Source of the DNA: an uncultured Rhodospirillales bacterium | GTDB taxonomy: Bacteria; Pseudomonadota; Alphaproteobacteria; Acetobacterales; Acetobacteraceae | NCBI GenBank assembly: GCA_903835235.1 | Contig: CAILMF010000006.1 | Span: forward strand, 1 to 64,000 | Reading direction: 5' to 3' | Length of the DNA: 64,000 bases | Part shown: positions 41,648 through 49,859 of the stretch, piece after piece | How the letters are laid out: each line of letters begins with the position of its first letter | Position numbering within the stretch: the stretch's first letter is position 1 | Made by a program: the position numbers and the translations under genes | Notes under the pieces: generated by a model | Database searches by the model: none | Told to the model about the DNA's origin: nothing | The model's input: the letters and a program-made list of their open reading frames with translations, nothing else

Positions 41648-43743
41648 GAGCCTGGTTCGCATGCAGCGGTGCCGAATTGCTGGCGCTGACCGATGACGCG
41701 GTGGCCGGCGCGCTGGCGGCGAGCCAGATGGCGCGGCGGCTTTCCCCCGAGCCGACCCAGCTGACGGCGTGGAAGCGTGAGGCAGCCTTGCTGCGTGACC
41801 TGGTGCGGGACTGCGGCGGCGAGGGCTGGACGCTGGCCTTCGAGTTCGACCTGCTGCGGCTGGAAAAGCGCATCGACGTGGTGCTGCTGACCGACCGCGC
41901 CATTCTGGTGCTGGAGTTCAAGGTCGGCGCGACGCAGGTGAGCAACGCGGACCGGGCGCAGGCGGAGGACTACGCGCTGGACCTGCGCGACTTCCATGCC
42001 GGCAGCCGGGCGCATCCGATCATCCCCGTGGTGGTGGCGACGGAATGCCCGCGGCCGGCGCCGTTCCAGCTGGCGCTGGGGGTGCCTGACGTGACGCAGG
42101 TGGCGGAGGCGAGCGCGGCCAGCCTGCCGGCGCTGCTGCGCGCGGTGCAGGCGCTGCCGGCGGGCGCGGCTCTGGACGGTGCGGCCTGGCTGGACGCGAA
42201 GTACCAGCCGGTGCCGACCATCATCGAGGCGGCGGCGACGCTGTTCAGCCGCAACAGTGTGGTGGAGATCGCCGAGGCGCGGGCCGATGCGCCGAACCTG
42301 AACCGCACCACCGCCGCCATTCACGCCGCGCTGGCCGCAGCGCGGCAGGCTGCGGAGCGTGTGGTGATCTTCGTCACCGGCATTCCTGGCGCCGGCAAGA
42401 CGCTGTGCGGGCTGAACGTGGTGTTCGGCCAAGCGCGGCATGACGGCAGCGCCTTCCTGACCGGCAATGCGCCGCTGGTGGCGGTGCTGCGGGAGGCGCT
42501 GGCCTGCAACAAGGCCGGCATCAGCCTGGAACTGGGGCCGAGCAATGACCCGGAGCGACGCAAGCGGGCCGGGCTGCTGCGCCAGGCGCGGCATGAGACC
42601 GAGGCGGCGTTGCAGAATGTGCATCGCTTCCTGGCCGACAATGCCGGCCGCACCACGGCGCCGGCCGAGCGGGTGATCGTGTTCGACGAGGCGCAGCGCG
42701 CCTGGGACGCGCAGCAGGCGATGCGCGACACGCAGCGCCGCACCAGCACGCTGCGCATGAGCGAGCCGGCGCATACGCTTGACATCATGGGCCGGCATGA
42801 CGGCTTCGCCGCCGTGGTGGCGCTGATCGGCGGCGGGCAGGAGATCAACACCGGGGAGGCCGGCCTTCGCGAATGGGGCAAGGTGATCGCGGACGCGCCG
42901 GGCTGGCGTGCGGTGGCGGCGCCCAGCGTAATCAAGGCGGCGGTGCCGGCGCAGCGGCTGGCGGCGGGCCAGCCGGCCTGGCTGCGGCTGGATGCCGACC
43001 TGGACCTGACCGTGCCGATGCGCAGCGTGCGCGACGATATCGCCGCCGCCTGGGTGGATGCGGTGCTGCGCAATGTGCCCGCAGAAGCCGTGGCGCTGGC
43101 GGCGAGCGCGACCTTGCCCTTCCTGCTGACGCGGTCGCTGGAGGCGGCGCGGGCGGCGCTGCGCCAGCTGGCGGCGGGGCGGCGGCGAGCGGGGTTCGTG
43201 CGCTCCTCCGGCGCGCGGCGACTGCGGGCCGAGGGTTTCGACGCGCAGTTGATCGGCACCGATGAGCCGGTGGATTGGTTCCTGGAGCGTTGGCCGGACA
43301 TCCGCGCTTCCGACGCGCTGGAGGTGGCGGCGACGGAATATGCCTGCCAGGGGCTGGAGCTGGACCTGGTGGGGCTGGCCTGGGGTGGCGACTTCATCCG
43401 GCGGGAGGGCGCCTGGTTGCCGCGGCGCTTCGCCGGCAATGCCTGGCAGGTGGTGAACAGCGCGGAGGAACAGCGCTTCATCGCCAACACCTACCGCGTG
43501 CTGCTGACCCGGGCGCGGTATGAGACGGTGATCTGGGTGCCCGAGGGCAGCGCCGCCGGCCCCTTCCATGACCGGACGCGGCCAGCCGCCGAGATGGACG
43601 CGATTGCGGACTTCGTGCTGGCCTGCGGGGCGCGGCGGTTGCAGGACGCAACGGCGGGCGATGGCGTGGGCGCCGATGCGGCGGTTGCGGACGAGGTGCC
43701 CGCGCCGGCCGCTGGCACGGGCAGCCTGCTGCCGTTGGGCTGA
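41644..43743 (+). CDS. DUF2075 ATPase with N-terminal nuclease-like domain
   Basis: 699 residues. The N-terminal domain contains KRIDVVLLTDRAILVLEFKVG (about residues 77-99), a PD-(D/E)XK-like pattern. The ATPase (DUF2075, superfamily 1 helicase-like) has VTGIPGAGKTLCGLNV (Walker A, about residue 244), VIVFDEAQRAW (Walker B, about 344), VALIGGGQEI (motif III-like) and a C-terminal ATEYACQGLELDLVGLAWG plus NTYRVLLTRARYETVIWVP (motifs V and VI). GTG start at 41644, overlapping the DMT stop. Family members are uncharacterised; the architecture suggests nucleic-acid processing or defence (inference). Confidence 0.88.
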   Translation: MRAWFACSGAELLALTDDAVAGALAASQMARRLSPEPTQLTAWKREAALLRDLVRDCGGEGWTLAFEFDLLRLEKRIDVVLLTDRAILVLEFKVGATQVSNADRAQAEDYALDLRDFHAGSRAHPIIPVVVATECPRPAPFQLALGVPDVTQVAEASAASLPALLRAVQALPAGAALDGAAWLDAKYQPVPTIIEAAATLFSRNSVVEIAEARADAPNLNRTTAAIHAALAAARQAAERVVIFVTGIPGAGKTLCGLNVVFGQARHDGSAFLTGNAPLVAVLREALACNKAGISLELGPSNDPERRKRAGLLRQARHETEAALQNVHRFLADNAGRTTAPAERVIVFDEAQRAWDAQQAMRDTQRRTSTLRMSEPAHTLDIMGRHDGFAAVVALIGGGQEINTGEAGLREWGKVIADAPGWRAVAAPSVIKAAVPAQRLAAGQPAWLRLDADLDLTVPMRSVRDDIAAAWVDAVLRNVPAEAVALAASATLPFLLTRSLEAARAALRQLAAGRRRAGFVRSSGARRLRAEGFDAQLIGTDEPVDWFLERWPDIRASDALEVAATEYACQGLELDLVGLAWGGDFIRREGAWLPRRFAGNAWQVVNSAEEQRFIANTYRVLLTRARYETVIWVPEGSAAGPFHDRTRPAAEMDAIADFVLACGARRLQDATAGDGVGADAAVADEVPAPAAGTGSLLPLG

Positions 43744-43756
43744 GCCGCGCCTGCGC

Positions 43757-44497
43757 TCAGCCTGATTTGACCAGCGCCGCCACCACGGCGCGGCCAAGCT
43801 CCAGCAGGCGCGGCTGGGTTTCGCCCTGGCGTTCCGTCGGCAGGGTCAGCCGCAGCTTCAGGAAGCGGCCGGCCAGGACGCCGGCGCAGACGAAGCTGTC
43901 GGCGGCGCGGCTGCCACCTTCGTACACCAGCAGCATGCCCATGCAGCGCAGCACCGGCTGGCCACCCGGGGCCGGGATCGGCGGGGCTTCCGCCAGCTTG
44001 GCCAGGCCGTAGCGGCGCAGCGGGCCGACCGAGCGGATTTCGCTGAGCGCGGATTGGATTTCCTGCTCGACCAGGGGGGAGGCGGTGCCCTCCGGCAGCG
44101 CCTGGATGCCGCGGGTGTATTGGTACAGCGTGGCGACGCCGCTGCTGCCATCGCTTGGGCGGTATTCGGCGGCGGCGCCCAGGCCGGTGCCGCCGGGGCG
44201 GCTTTCGAAGTCGGTCAGCCCGCCGCGGGTGAAGCCGGCAGCCTGCATCGGCAGCGCGGCGGCCAGCGTGGCGGCGGCGCTGATCGGTGGCAGGGCCGTG
44301 GCGGGGCCGGGCGGCGGGGCGGGCAGCGCCGGTGGCTTGGGTGCAACCCCCTGGTCGGCCCCTTGGGCGAGGCGCTGGACGGACCCTTGGGCGCTCCCCT
44401 GGTCGGCCCCTCGGGCGCCCCCTTGGGTCGTGCCTTGGGCCTGGGCCACGGTCGCACCGGGCAGCCAGGCCACCAGCATCAATGCTGCAAGCCGCAT
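43757..44497 (-). CDS. Secreted hypothetical protein with Gln/Gly repeat
   Basis: 246 residues, family not recognised. Signal peptide MRLAALMLVAWLPGATVAQA, then a low-complexity linker built from repeats GADQGSAQGSVQRLAQGADQG and a Pro-rich stretch, then a compact domain (about 85-246: FESRPGGTGLGAAAEYRPSDGSSGVATLYQYTRG, ADSFVCAGVLAGRFLKLRLTLP). The domain has two Cys (RCMGM, FVCAG) that could form a disulfide. The linker DNA (about 44345-44450) is an imperfect short tandem repeat around CCCTTGGGCG. Convergent with DUF2075. Confidence 0.72.
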   Translation of the reverse strand: MRLAALMLVAWLPGATVAQAQGTTQGGARGADQGSAQGSVQRLAQGADQGVAPKPPALPAPPPGPATALPPISAAATLAAALPMQAAGFTRGGLTDFESRPGGTGLGAAAEYRPSDGSSGVATLYQYTRGIQALPEGTASPLVEQEIQSALSEIRSVGPLRRYGLAKLAEAPPIPAPGGQPVLRCMGMLLVYEGGSRAADSFVCAGVLAGRFLKLRLTLPTERQGETQPRLLELGRAVVAALVKSG

Positions 44498-44634
44498 GCG
44501 CGTCGTTCCCCTCGGTTGGCGTGGGGCAGGCTATCGGTGGTGCCCGCTCGGGGCAAACGCCGCGGCGCGCGCCGGGTGCCCCGCGGGGTTGCCGTGGGAT
44601 GGTTCTTTTGCCGCGTCGCGGGCATGGTGGCCGG

Positions 44635-45519
44635 ATGCGCCCGATCCTCGCCTTTATCATCGGCCTACCCTTGGCCTGCCTGCTGGCCTTGCCGAGCCAG
44701 GCCGCCGACCTGAAGCTTGCCACCTGGAACCTGGCCTGGCTTACGCTGCGCCCGGCCGGGGACCCCGCCATTCCACCGGATGTGCCGCGCCGCGGCGCCG
44801 CCGACCTGGACCGCCTGGCCGGCTATGCCCGGCGGCTGAACGCCGATGTGGTGGCCCTGCAGGAGGTGGATGGGCCGGAGGCGGCGGCGCGGATCTTCGA
44901 CGCGCGCAACTACAGCTTCGTGTTTGCCGAGGAGAACGACGTGCAGCGCGTCGGCTTCGCGCTGCACCGGAGTTTGCGCGTCACCCGCAACCCGGACCTG
45001 GCGGCGCTGGATGTGCAGGCGCGGTCCAGATTCTCGCTGCGGCGGGGGGTGGATGTGACGGTGGAGGCCGGCGGGCAGAAGCTGCGGCTGCTGGCGGTGC
45101 ATCTGAAGAGCAACTGCCACGACGCGCCGCTGGGCAATGCCAACAACCCCAACTGCCAGGCCCTGGCGGCGCAGGTGCCGGTGCTGGCGGCCTGGATGGC
45201 GGAACGCCGGCGCGAGGGCGTGGCCTTCGCCATCCTCGGCGACTTCAACCGCCGGCTCAGCCAGCGCGACGAAATGTTCCAGGCGCTGGCCGCGGCGGCG
45301 CCGGTGGTCAGCGTGGCCGAGGGCTATTCCAACCCCTGCTGGGCGCGCGGCAACAGCAGCGGGCGGGCCTTCATCGACCACATCCTGCTGGGCGGCGCGG
45401 CGCGGGAGTGGTGGCGGCGCGATAGCCTGAAGGTGATGGTCTATACCGAGAACGACCCGCGGCTGCGGGACGTGCTTTCGGACCATTGCCCGGTCAGCGT
45501 GCAGCTGAGCCTGCGTTGA
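44635..45519 (+). CDS. Secreted endonuclease/exonuclease/phosphatase-fold hydrolase
   Basis: 294 residues: signal peptide MRPILAFIIGLPLACLLALPSQA, then the EEP fold: LATWNLAWL, VVALQEVDG (metal Glu), LLAVHLKSNC, FAILGDFNRRL (catalytic Asp/Asn), FIDHILL and LSDHCPVSV (catalytic His). It is a Mg2+-dependent phosphodiesterase or nuclease acting in the periplasm or outside. An insert, NCHDAPLGNANNPNC, may be disulfide-closed. ATG 44635 gives the signal peptide directly; the upstream open frame is antisense to the neighbour. Its stop overlaps the MFS start (TGATG). Confidence 0.9.
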   Translation: MRPILAFIIGLPLACLLALPSQAADLKLATWNLAWLTLRPAGDPAIPPDVPRRGAADLDRLAGYARRLNADVVALQEVDGPEAAARIFDARNYSFVFAEENDVQRVGFALHRSLRVTRNPDLAALDVQARSRFSLRRGVDVTVEAGGQKLRLLAVHLKSNCHDAPLGNANNPNCQALAAQVPVLAAWMAERRREGVAFAILGDFNRRLSQRDEMFQALAAAAPVVSVAEGYSNPCWARGNSSGRAFIDHILLGGAAREWWRRDSLKVMVYTENDPRLRDVLSDHCPVSVQLSLR

Positions 45520-46775
45520 TGCGGGTCTTCGCCAGGGTGACGCTGCCGCTGGCGGCGATGAACTTCACCAATCAGGCCAGCCGCAGCGTGGTGGCGACGG
45601 TTGGCCCACTGATGGCGGTGGAGCTGGGGCTTTCCGCCAGCGGCCTTGGCGCCCTGGCGGCGGTGTTCTTTGCCAGCTACGCGCTGGCGCAACTGCCCAT
45701 TGGCGTGGCCATGGACGTGCATGGCGCGCGGAAAGTGCAGACCGTGCTGGCGCTGGTGGCGGCCTGCGGCTTTGCGCTGTGTGCGCTGGCGCCGGACACG
45801 CCGGTGCTGGCGCTCGGGCGCTTCATCACCGGCATCGGCATCGCCGGGGCGCTGATCGGGATCATGCAGGCCAACCGGCAATGGTATCGGCCGGACCAGC
45901 TGGCGCAGATGACCGGGGCGGCGGTGTTCATCGGCGCCAGTGGCGGGCTGGCGGCCACCGTGCCGGTGCAGTTGCTGCTGCCCTACATCGGCTGGCGTGG
46001 CGCCTTCGGGCTGCTGGCGCTGCTGGCGTGCTGCGTTTCGCTGTGGATCCGGCTTTCGGTGCCGCTGCGCCCGCCCGGCTTCAGCGCGCCGCCGAAGCGC
46101 AGCCTGCGCCGCGAAGTGGCGGAGTTCGGCCGCATCTTCGCCCATCCGGAATTCGTGCGTTTCATGCCGGCCATGGCGCTGCTGTCCGGCCTGGTCTTCA
46201 CCTATCAGGGGCTATGGGCCGGGCCGTGGCTGCGCGACGTGGCGGGGTTGCCGGACCTCAGCCGGGCGCAGGTGCTGCTGTGCTACGCGCTGGGGATGAT
46301 GACCGGCAACCTGATCAGCGGGCACCTGGCTTCGGTGGCGCAGCGGCGCGGGGTCAACCCGATGCTGGTGCCCTATGCCGGGCTGGGCGCCATGCTGCTG
46401 TTCCAGGCGGTGCTGGTGCTGGCGCCGCCGGCGGGCGTGCTGCCGCTGGCGCTGCTGTGGTTCGGCTTTGCCTTCTGCGGCAGTTGCGGGCCGGCCAGCT
46501 ATTCCCTGGTGGCGCAGCGTTTTGCGCCGGAACTGGTCGGGCGGGTGGCGACGGCGATGAACTTCAGCATGCTCGCGGTCGTTTTCGTGCTGCAGAACGC
46601 CATCGGCTGGGTGCTGGATTTCTGGCCGCGCACGGCGGCGGGCGGCTGGGACCCCGCGGGGTATGCCTGGGCGATGGGATTCACCCTGGCGGCGGAGGCG
46701 TTGACGATCGGCTGGCTGCTGCTGGCGCCGGCCATGGCGGCTGGCAGGCTGGGGCGACTTCGCCGAACGCCTTGA
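45519..46775 (+). CDS. MFS transporter 1
   Basis: 418 residues, about 12 predicted helices. Motif A-type loop GVAMDVHGARKVQT after helix 2, RFITGIGIAGALIGIMQANRQWYRP around helix 4, and a second-half counterpart SGHLASVAQRRGV. ATG 45519 was chosen for the one-base overlap with the EEP stop. It is similar in layout to anion or nucleoside carriers, but the substrate is not determined. It may import the product of the neighbouring secreted hydrolase, since translation is coupled (inference). Confidence 0.87.
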   Translation: MRVFARVTLPLAAMNFTNQASRSVVATVGPLMAVELGLSASGLGALAAVFFASYALAQLPIGVAMDVHGARKVQTVLALVAACGFALCALAPDTPVLALGRFITGIGIAGALIGIMQANRQWYRPDQLAQMTGAAVFIGASGGLAATVPVQLLLPYIGWRGAFGLLALLACCVSLWIRLSVPLRPPGFSAPPKRSLRREVAEFGRIFAHPEFVRFMPAMALLSGLVFTYQGLWAGPWLRDVAGLPDLSRAQVLLCYALGMMTGNLISGHLASVAQRRGVNPMLVPYAGLGAMLLFQAVLVLAPPAGVLPLALLWFGFAFCGSCGPASYSLVAQRFAPELVGRVATAMNFSMLAVVFVLQNAIGWVLDFWPRTAAGGWDPAGYAWAMGFTLAAEALTIGWLLLAPAMAAGRLGRLRRTP

Positions 46776-46806
46776 ATCGGTCGCTCGAAGGGTGAGGAAG
46801 TCGGAG

Positions 46807-47697
46807 ATGGAAAGCAAGGCGCGGGCAAAGCTGGTGGCCCGATTCAGGGTCACCAGCGGCAAGGGCTTCCGGCTGAAGGCTATCGACCCCGGCGACACCG
46901 ATGGCTTCGACGGTGACAAGGGCGATGCCGAGGCGCTGCTGGCCGAGGGCACCGCGCGGCTGGCGGAGCTGCAGGACAAGCTCTACGCCCAGGACCGCTG
47001 GGCGGTGCTGGCGATCTTCCAGGCGATGGACGCCGCCGGCAAGGATGGCGCCATCAAGCACGTATTCACCGGGCTGAACCCGCAGGGCTGCACGGTGGAG
47101 GCCTTCAAGGCGCCGAGCACGACCGAGCTGGACCACGACTTCCTGTGGCGCCACGCGCTGGCGCTGCCGCGGCGCGGGCATATCGGGATTCATAACCGCA
47201 GCTGGTACGAGGAAGTGCTGGTGGCGCGGGTGCATCCGGAGGTGCTGGCCCGGCAGAAGCTGCCGCCGGAGCTGGAGACCACGCATATCTGGGATGAGCG
47301 GCTGGAGGATATCGCGGCCTTCGAGCGCTACCTCGGCCGGCAGGGGATATTGCTGCTGAAGTTCTTCCTGCACATCAGCCCGGAGGAGCAGAAGCGGCGC
47401 TTCCTGGCGCGGATCGAGGCGGCGGAGAAGAACTGGAAGTTCTCGGCCGCCGATGTGGCGGAGCGGGCGCACTGGCAGGAATACCAGAGCGCCTATGAAC
47501 AGGCGATCCGCGCGACGGCGACCGAGGCGGCGCCCTGGCACGTGGTGCCGGCCGACCAGAAGTGGTTCACCCGCCTGGTGGTCAGCGAGACCATTGCCGA
47601 GGCGATGGAGGGGCTGGACCTGCACTACCCCAAGGTGGCGCCGGAGGAGAAGGCGCGGCTGCTGGCGGCCAAGGCGACGCTGCTGAAGGAGGATTGA
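46807..47697 (+). CDS. Polyphosphate kinase 2 family protein
   Basis: 296 residues. PPK2 motifs: AVLAIFQAMDAAGKDGAIKHVFTGLNPQGC (Walker A-like), HIGIHNRSWYEEVLVARVHPE, FERYLGRQGILLLKFFLHISPEEQKRRF (lid/Walker B region with the usual Asp position replaced by hydrophobic residues in part), and HVVPADQKWFTRLVVSETI. Transfers phosphate between polyphosphate and nucleotides. Start ATG 46807 after GAGGAAGTCGGAG; a GTG 15 bp upstream is possible. Gap of 31 bp after the MFS gene. Confidence 0.93.
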   Translation: MESKARAKLVARFRVTSGKGFRLKAIDPGDTDGFDGDKGDAEALLAEGTARLAELQDKLYAQDRWAVLAIFQAMDAAGKDGAIKHVFTGLNPQGCTVEAFKAPSTTELDHDFLWRHALALPRRGHIGIHNRSWYEEVLVARVHPEVLARQKLPPELETTHIWDERLEDIAAFERYLGRQGILLLKFFLHISPEEQKRRFLARIEAAEKNWKFSAADVAERAHWQEYQSAYEQAIRATATEAAPWHVVPADQKWFTRLVVSETIAEAMEGLDLHYPKVAPEEKARLLAAKATLLKED

Positions 47698-47799
47698 GGC
47701 TGCCCCGGCGGCCTGGCGCGGGGCGGGGCCGCGTGCCGCTGGCATTGGCTGGCGCAGTGCGCTTCACTGTCGGCAACGACGGAATGGAGGAGCGCGGGG

Positions 47800-48771
47800 A
47801 TGCATCGCCGTAGCCTGTTGGCCATGCCCTTGGCGGGGTTGGCCACCCCCGCCCTTGCCCAGGCGCCTTGGCCGAACCGGACCGTCCGCATCATCGTCGG
47901 CTTTCCGCCTGGTGGCAGCCTGGATGTGATGTCCCGCCTGCTGGCGGAGTACATGCAGGCGCGCACCGGGCAGACCTTCATCGTGGAGAATCGCAGCGGC
48001 GCGACCGGGCATTTGGGCACCGAGGCGGTGGCCCGGGCGGCGCCGGATGGCTACACCATCGGCACCATCGGCATGCCCGGCGTGCTGATCTCGCCGTTGC
48101 TGTTCGCGACGCTGCCGTATGACCCTTGGCGCGACCTGATCTACGTTTCTCCCACCTGGGAATTCCCCAATGTGGTGGTGGTGCCCAGCGCGCATGTGCC
48201 GGCGCGGACGCTTGCGGAGTTCCAGGAATGGGCCAGGCGGCAGCCGCGCGGCGTGACCTATGGGTCTTCCGGCGTCGGCACCACCATTCAGCTCTGCGGG
48301 GCTTCGTTGCTGGCGCGCTCCGGCGTGACGCAGGCGGTGCATGTCCCGTTCCGCGGCGCGGCGCAGACCATCCCGGCCATGCTGAGCGGCGATGTGCAAC
48401 TGGCGGTGGACAACCTGGCCAGCTACATGCCGGTCATCCAGGAAGGCCGGGTGCGCGCGCTGGCGGTGACCAGTGCGGAGCGCTTCCCCAACCTGCCGGA
48501 GGTGCCGACCATGGCGCAGGCGGGGGTGCCGGATTTCGAGCTGACCAGCTGGTCGTTGTGGGCGTTGCCGGCGGGCACGCCGCAGCCGATCGTGCAGGCG
48601 CTGAACGGGCATATCCAGGCGATCAGCCGCGACGAGAACGCGCAGCGCCGGGCGCTGGCCATGGGCGGCTGGCTGCTGGGCACCACGCCGGAAGGCGCGG
48701 TGGCGCGGCTGCGCAAGGAAGCGCCGATGTGGGCGGAAATGGTCCGCGTGGCCGGGGCCAAGGTGGAGTGA
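47800..48771 (+). CDS. Bug/TctC-type substrate-binding protein 6 (tandem copy A)
   Basis: 323 residues, Tat-like signal MHRRSLLAMPLAGLATPALA. Motifs: RTVRIIVGFPPGGSLDVMSRLLAEYM, TFIVENRSGATGHLGTEAVARAAPDGYTIG, SSGVGTTIQLCGAS, VHVPFRGAAQTIPAMLSGDVQLAVDNLASYMPVI. It shares with the next two genes the stretch DNLASYxP through PTMAQAGVPDF and the C-terminal RVAGAK(V/A)(E/D), so the three arose by duplication. ATG preceded by GGAGGAGCGCGGGG. Confidence 0.92.
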   Translation: MHRRSLLAMPLAGLATPALAQAPWPNRTVRIIVGFPPGGSLDVMSRLLAEYMQARTGQTFIVENRSGATGHLGTEAVARAAPDGYTIGTIGMPGVLISPLLFATLPYDPWRDLIYVSPTWEFPNVVVVPSAHVPARTLAEFQEWARRQPRGVTYGSSGVGTTIQLCGASLLARSGVTQAVHVPFRGAAQTIPAMLSGDVQLAVDNLASYMPVIQEGRVRALAVTSAERFPNLPEVPTMAQAGVPDFELTSWSLWALPAGTPQPIVQALNGHIQAISRDENAQRRALAMGGWLLGTTPEGAVARLRKEAPMWAEMVRVAGAKVE

Positions 48772-48776
48772 CGGAC

Positions 48777-49796
48777 ATGCTGCGCAGGACCCTGTTGGCC
48801 AGCCCGCTGGCGCTGGCAACGCCCGCCCTTGGGCAAGTATCTGGCGGGCCGATTCAGCCCTCCGCGCCCCTTGGCGCTCCGGCCATCGGGCCGCGCTGGC
48901 CGGACCGGCCGATCCGCATGATCGTGCCCTTCCCGGCCGGCGGCAGCCTGGACGTGCTGACCAGGCTGGCCTGCGAGGCGGCGCAGCAGGGGCTGGGCCA
49001 GCCGATCATCGTGGAGAACCGGCCGGGCGCCGGCGGCAATATCGGCACCGACCAGGTCGCGAAATCGCCGGCCGATGGCTATACGCTCGGCTCGGTATCG
49101 GTCGGGCTGCTCAGCATCAACCAGTACCTGTTCAGCCGCATGCCCTTCGACTTCGACCGCGAGCTGACCGGGATTTCGCTGATCTACGAGTTGCCGAACA
49201 TCGCGGTGGTGACGCCGCAGTTCAATGAAGCGAAGACGCTGGCGGAGTTCATCGCCTGGGCCAAGGCCAGGCCGCAGGGGGTGACCTTCGGCAGCCCGGG
49301 CATCGGCACCACGCCGCATCTGGCCGGTGCGCTGTTCGCGCAGCGGGCGGGGTACAACGGCATCCATGTGCCGTTCCGCGGCGCGGCGCAGGGGGTGCCG
49401 GCGGTGCTCTCGGGCAGCGTGGACTTTTCCTTGGACAACCTGGCCAGCTGGATTCCGGTGCTGGGAGAGGGCCGGGCGCGCGGCCTGGCGGTGACCAGCG
49501 CCGAGCGTTGGCCGACCCTGCCGGACGTGCCGACCATGGCGGAGGCGGGCATGCCCGACTTCGTCGTCACCAGCTGGGCCGCGATCATCGCGCCCATTGC
49601 CACGCCGAAGCCGGTGGTGGAGCGGATCAGCCAGGCCTTCCGCGCCGCCAGCGAAATGCCGCAGGTGCGGGCGCGCATGCTGCAATCCGGCGGGCTTTCG
49701 GTGTGGACCAGCCCGGAGCAGACCATGGCGCGGGCGCGGGCGGAGCGGCCGATGTGGCAGGAGATGGTCAGGGTTTCCGGCGCCAAGGCGGATTGA
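48777..49796 (+). CDS. Bug/TctC-type substrate-binding protein 7 (tandem copy B)
   Basis: 339 residues. It begins 5 bp after copy A (ATG 48777) without its own clear ribosome binding site, so it is probably translationally dependent on copy A. Signal MLRRTLLASPLALATPALG, then an extra 20-residue Pro-rich spacer before RPIRMIVPFPAGGSLDVLTRLAC. Other motifs: GQPIIVENRPGAGGNIGTDQVA, FGSPGIGTTPHLAGALFAQ, IHVPFRGAAQGVPAVLSGSVDFSLDNLASWIPVL. The ligand pocket loops differ from copy A (VSVGLLSINQYL against IGMPGVLISPLL), suggesting a different ligand. Confidence 0.92.
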   Translation: MLRRTLLASPLALATPALGQVSGGPIQPSAPLGAPAIGPRWPDRPIRMIVPFPAGGSLDVLTRLACEAAQQGLGQPIIVENRPGAGGNIGTDQVAKSPADGYTLGSVSVGLLSINQYLFSRMPFDFDRELTGISLIYELPNIAVVTPQFNEAKTLAEFIAWAKARPQGVTFGSPGIGTTPHLAGALFAQRAGYNGIHVPFRGAAQGVPAVLSGSVDFSLDNLASWIPVLGEGRARGLAVTSAERWPTLPDVPTMAEAGMPDFVVTSWAAIIAPIATPKPVVERISQAFRAASEMPQVRARMLQSGGLSVWTSPEQTMARARAERPMWQEMVRVSGAKAD

Positions 49797-49859
49797 GCGG
49801 GCGTGCATTGACGGGGCCGGCCCGGCGCGGTTGAACCGCGCCAACCCAAGGAGCCGCCC

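Noticed and set aside
41254-43797. 847-codon minus-strand frame
   Set aside because: Antisense of the DMT and DUF2075 genes, which contain complete family motifs.
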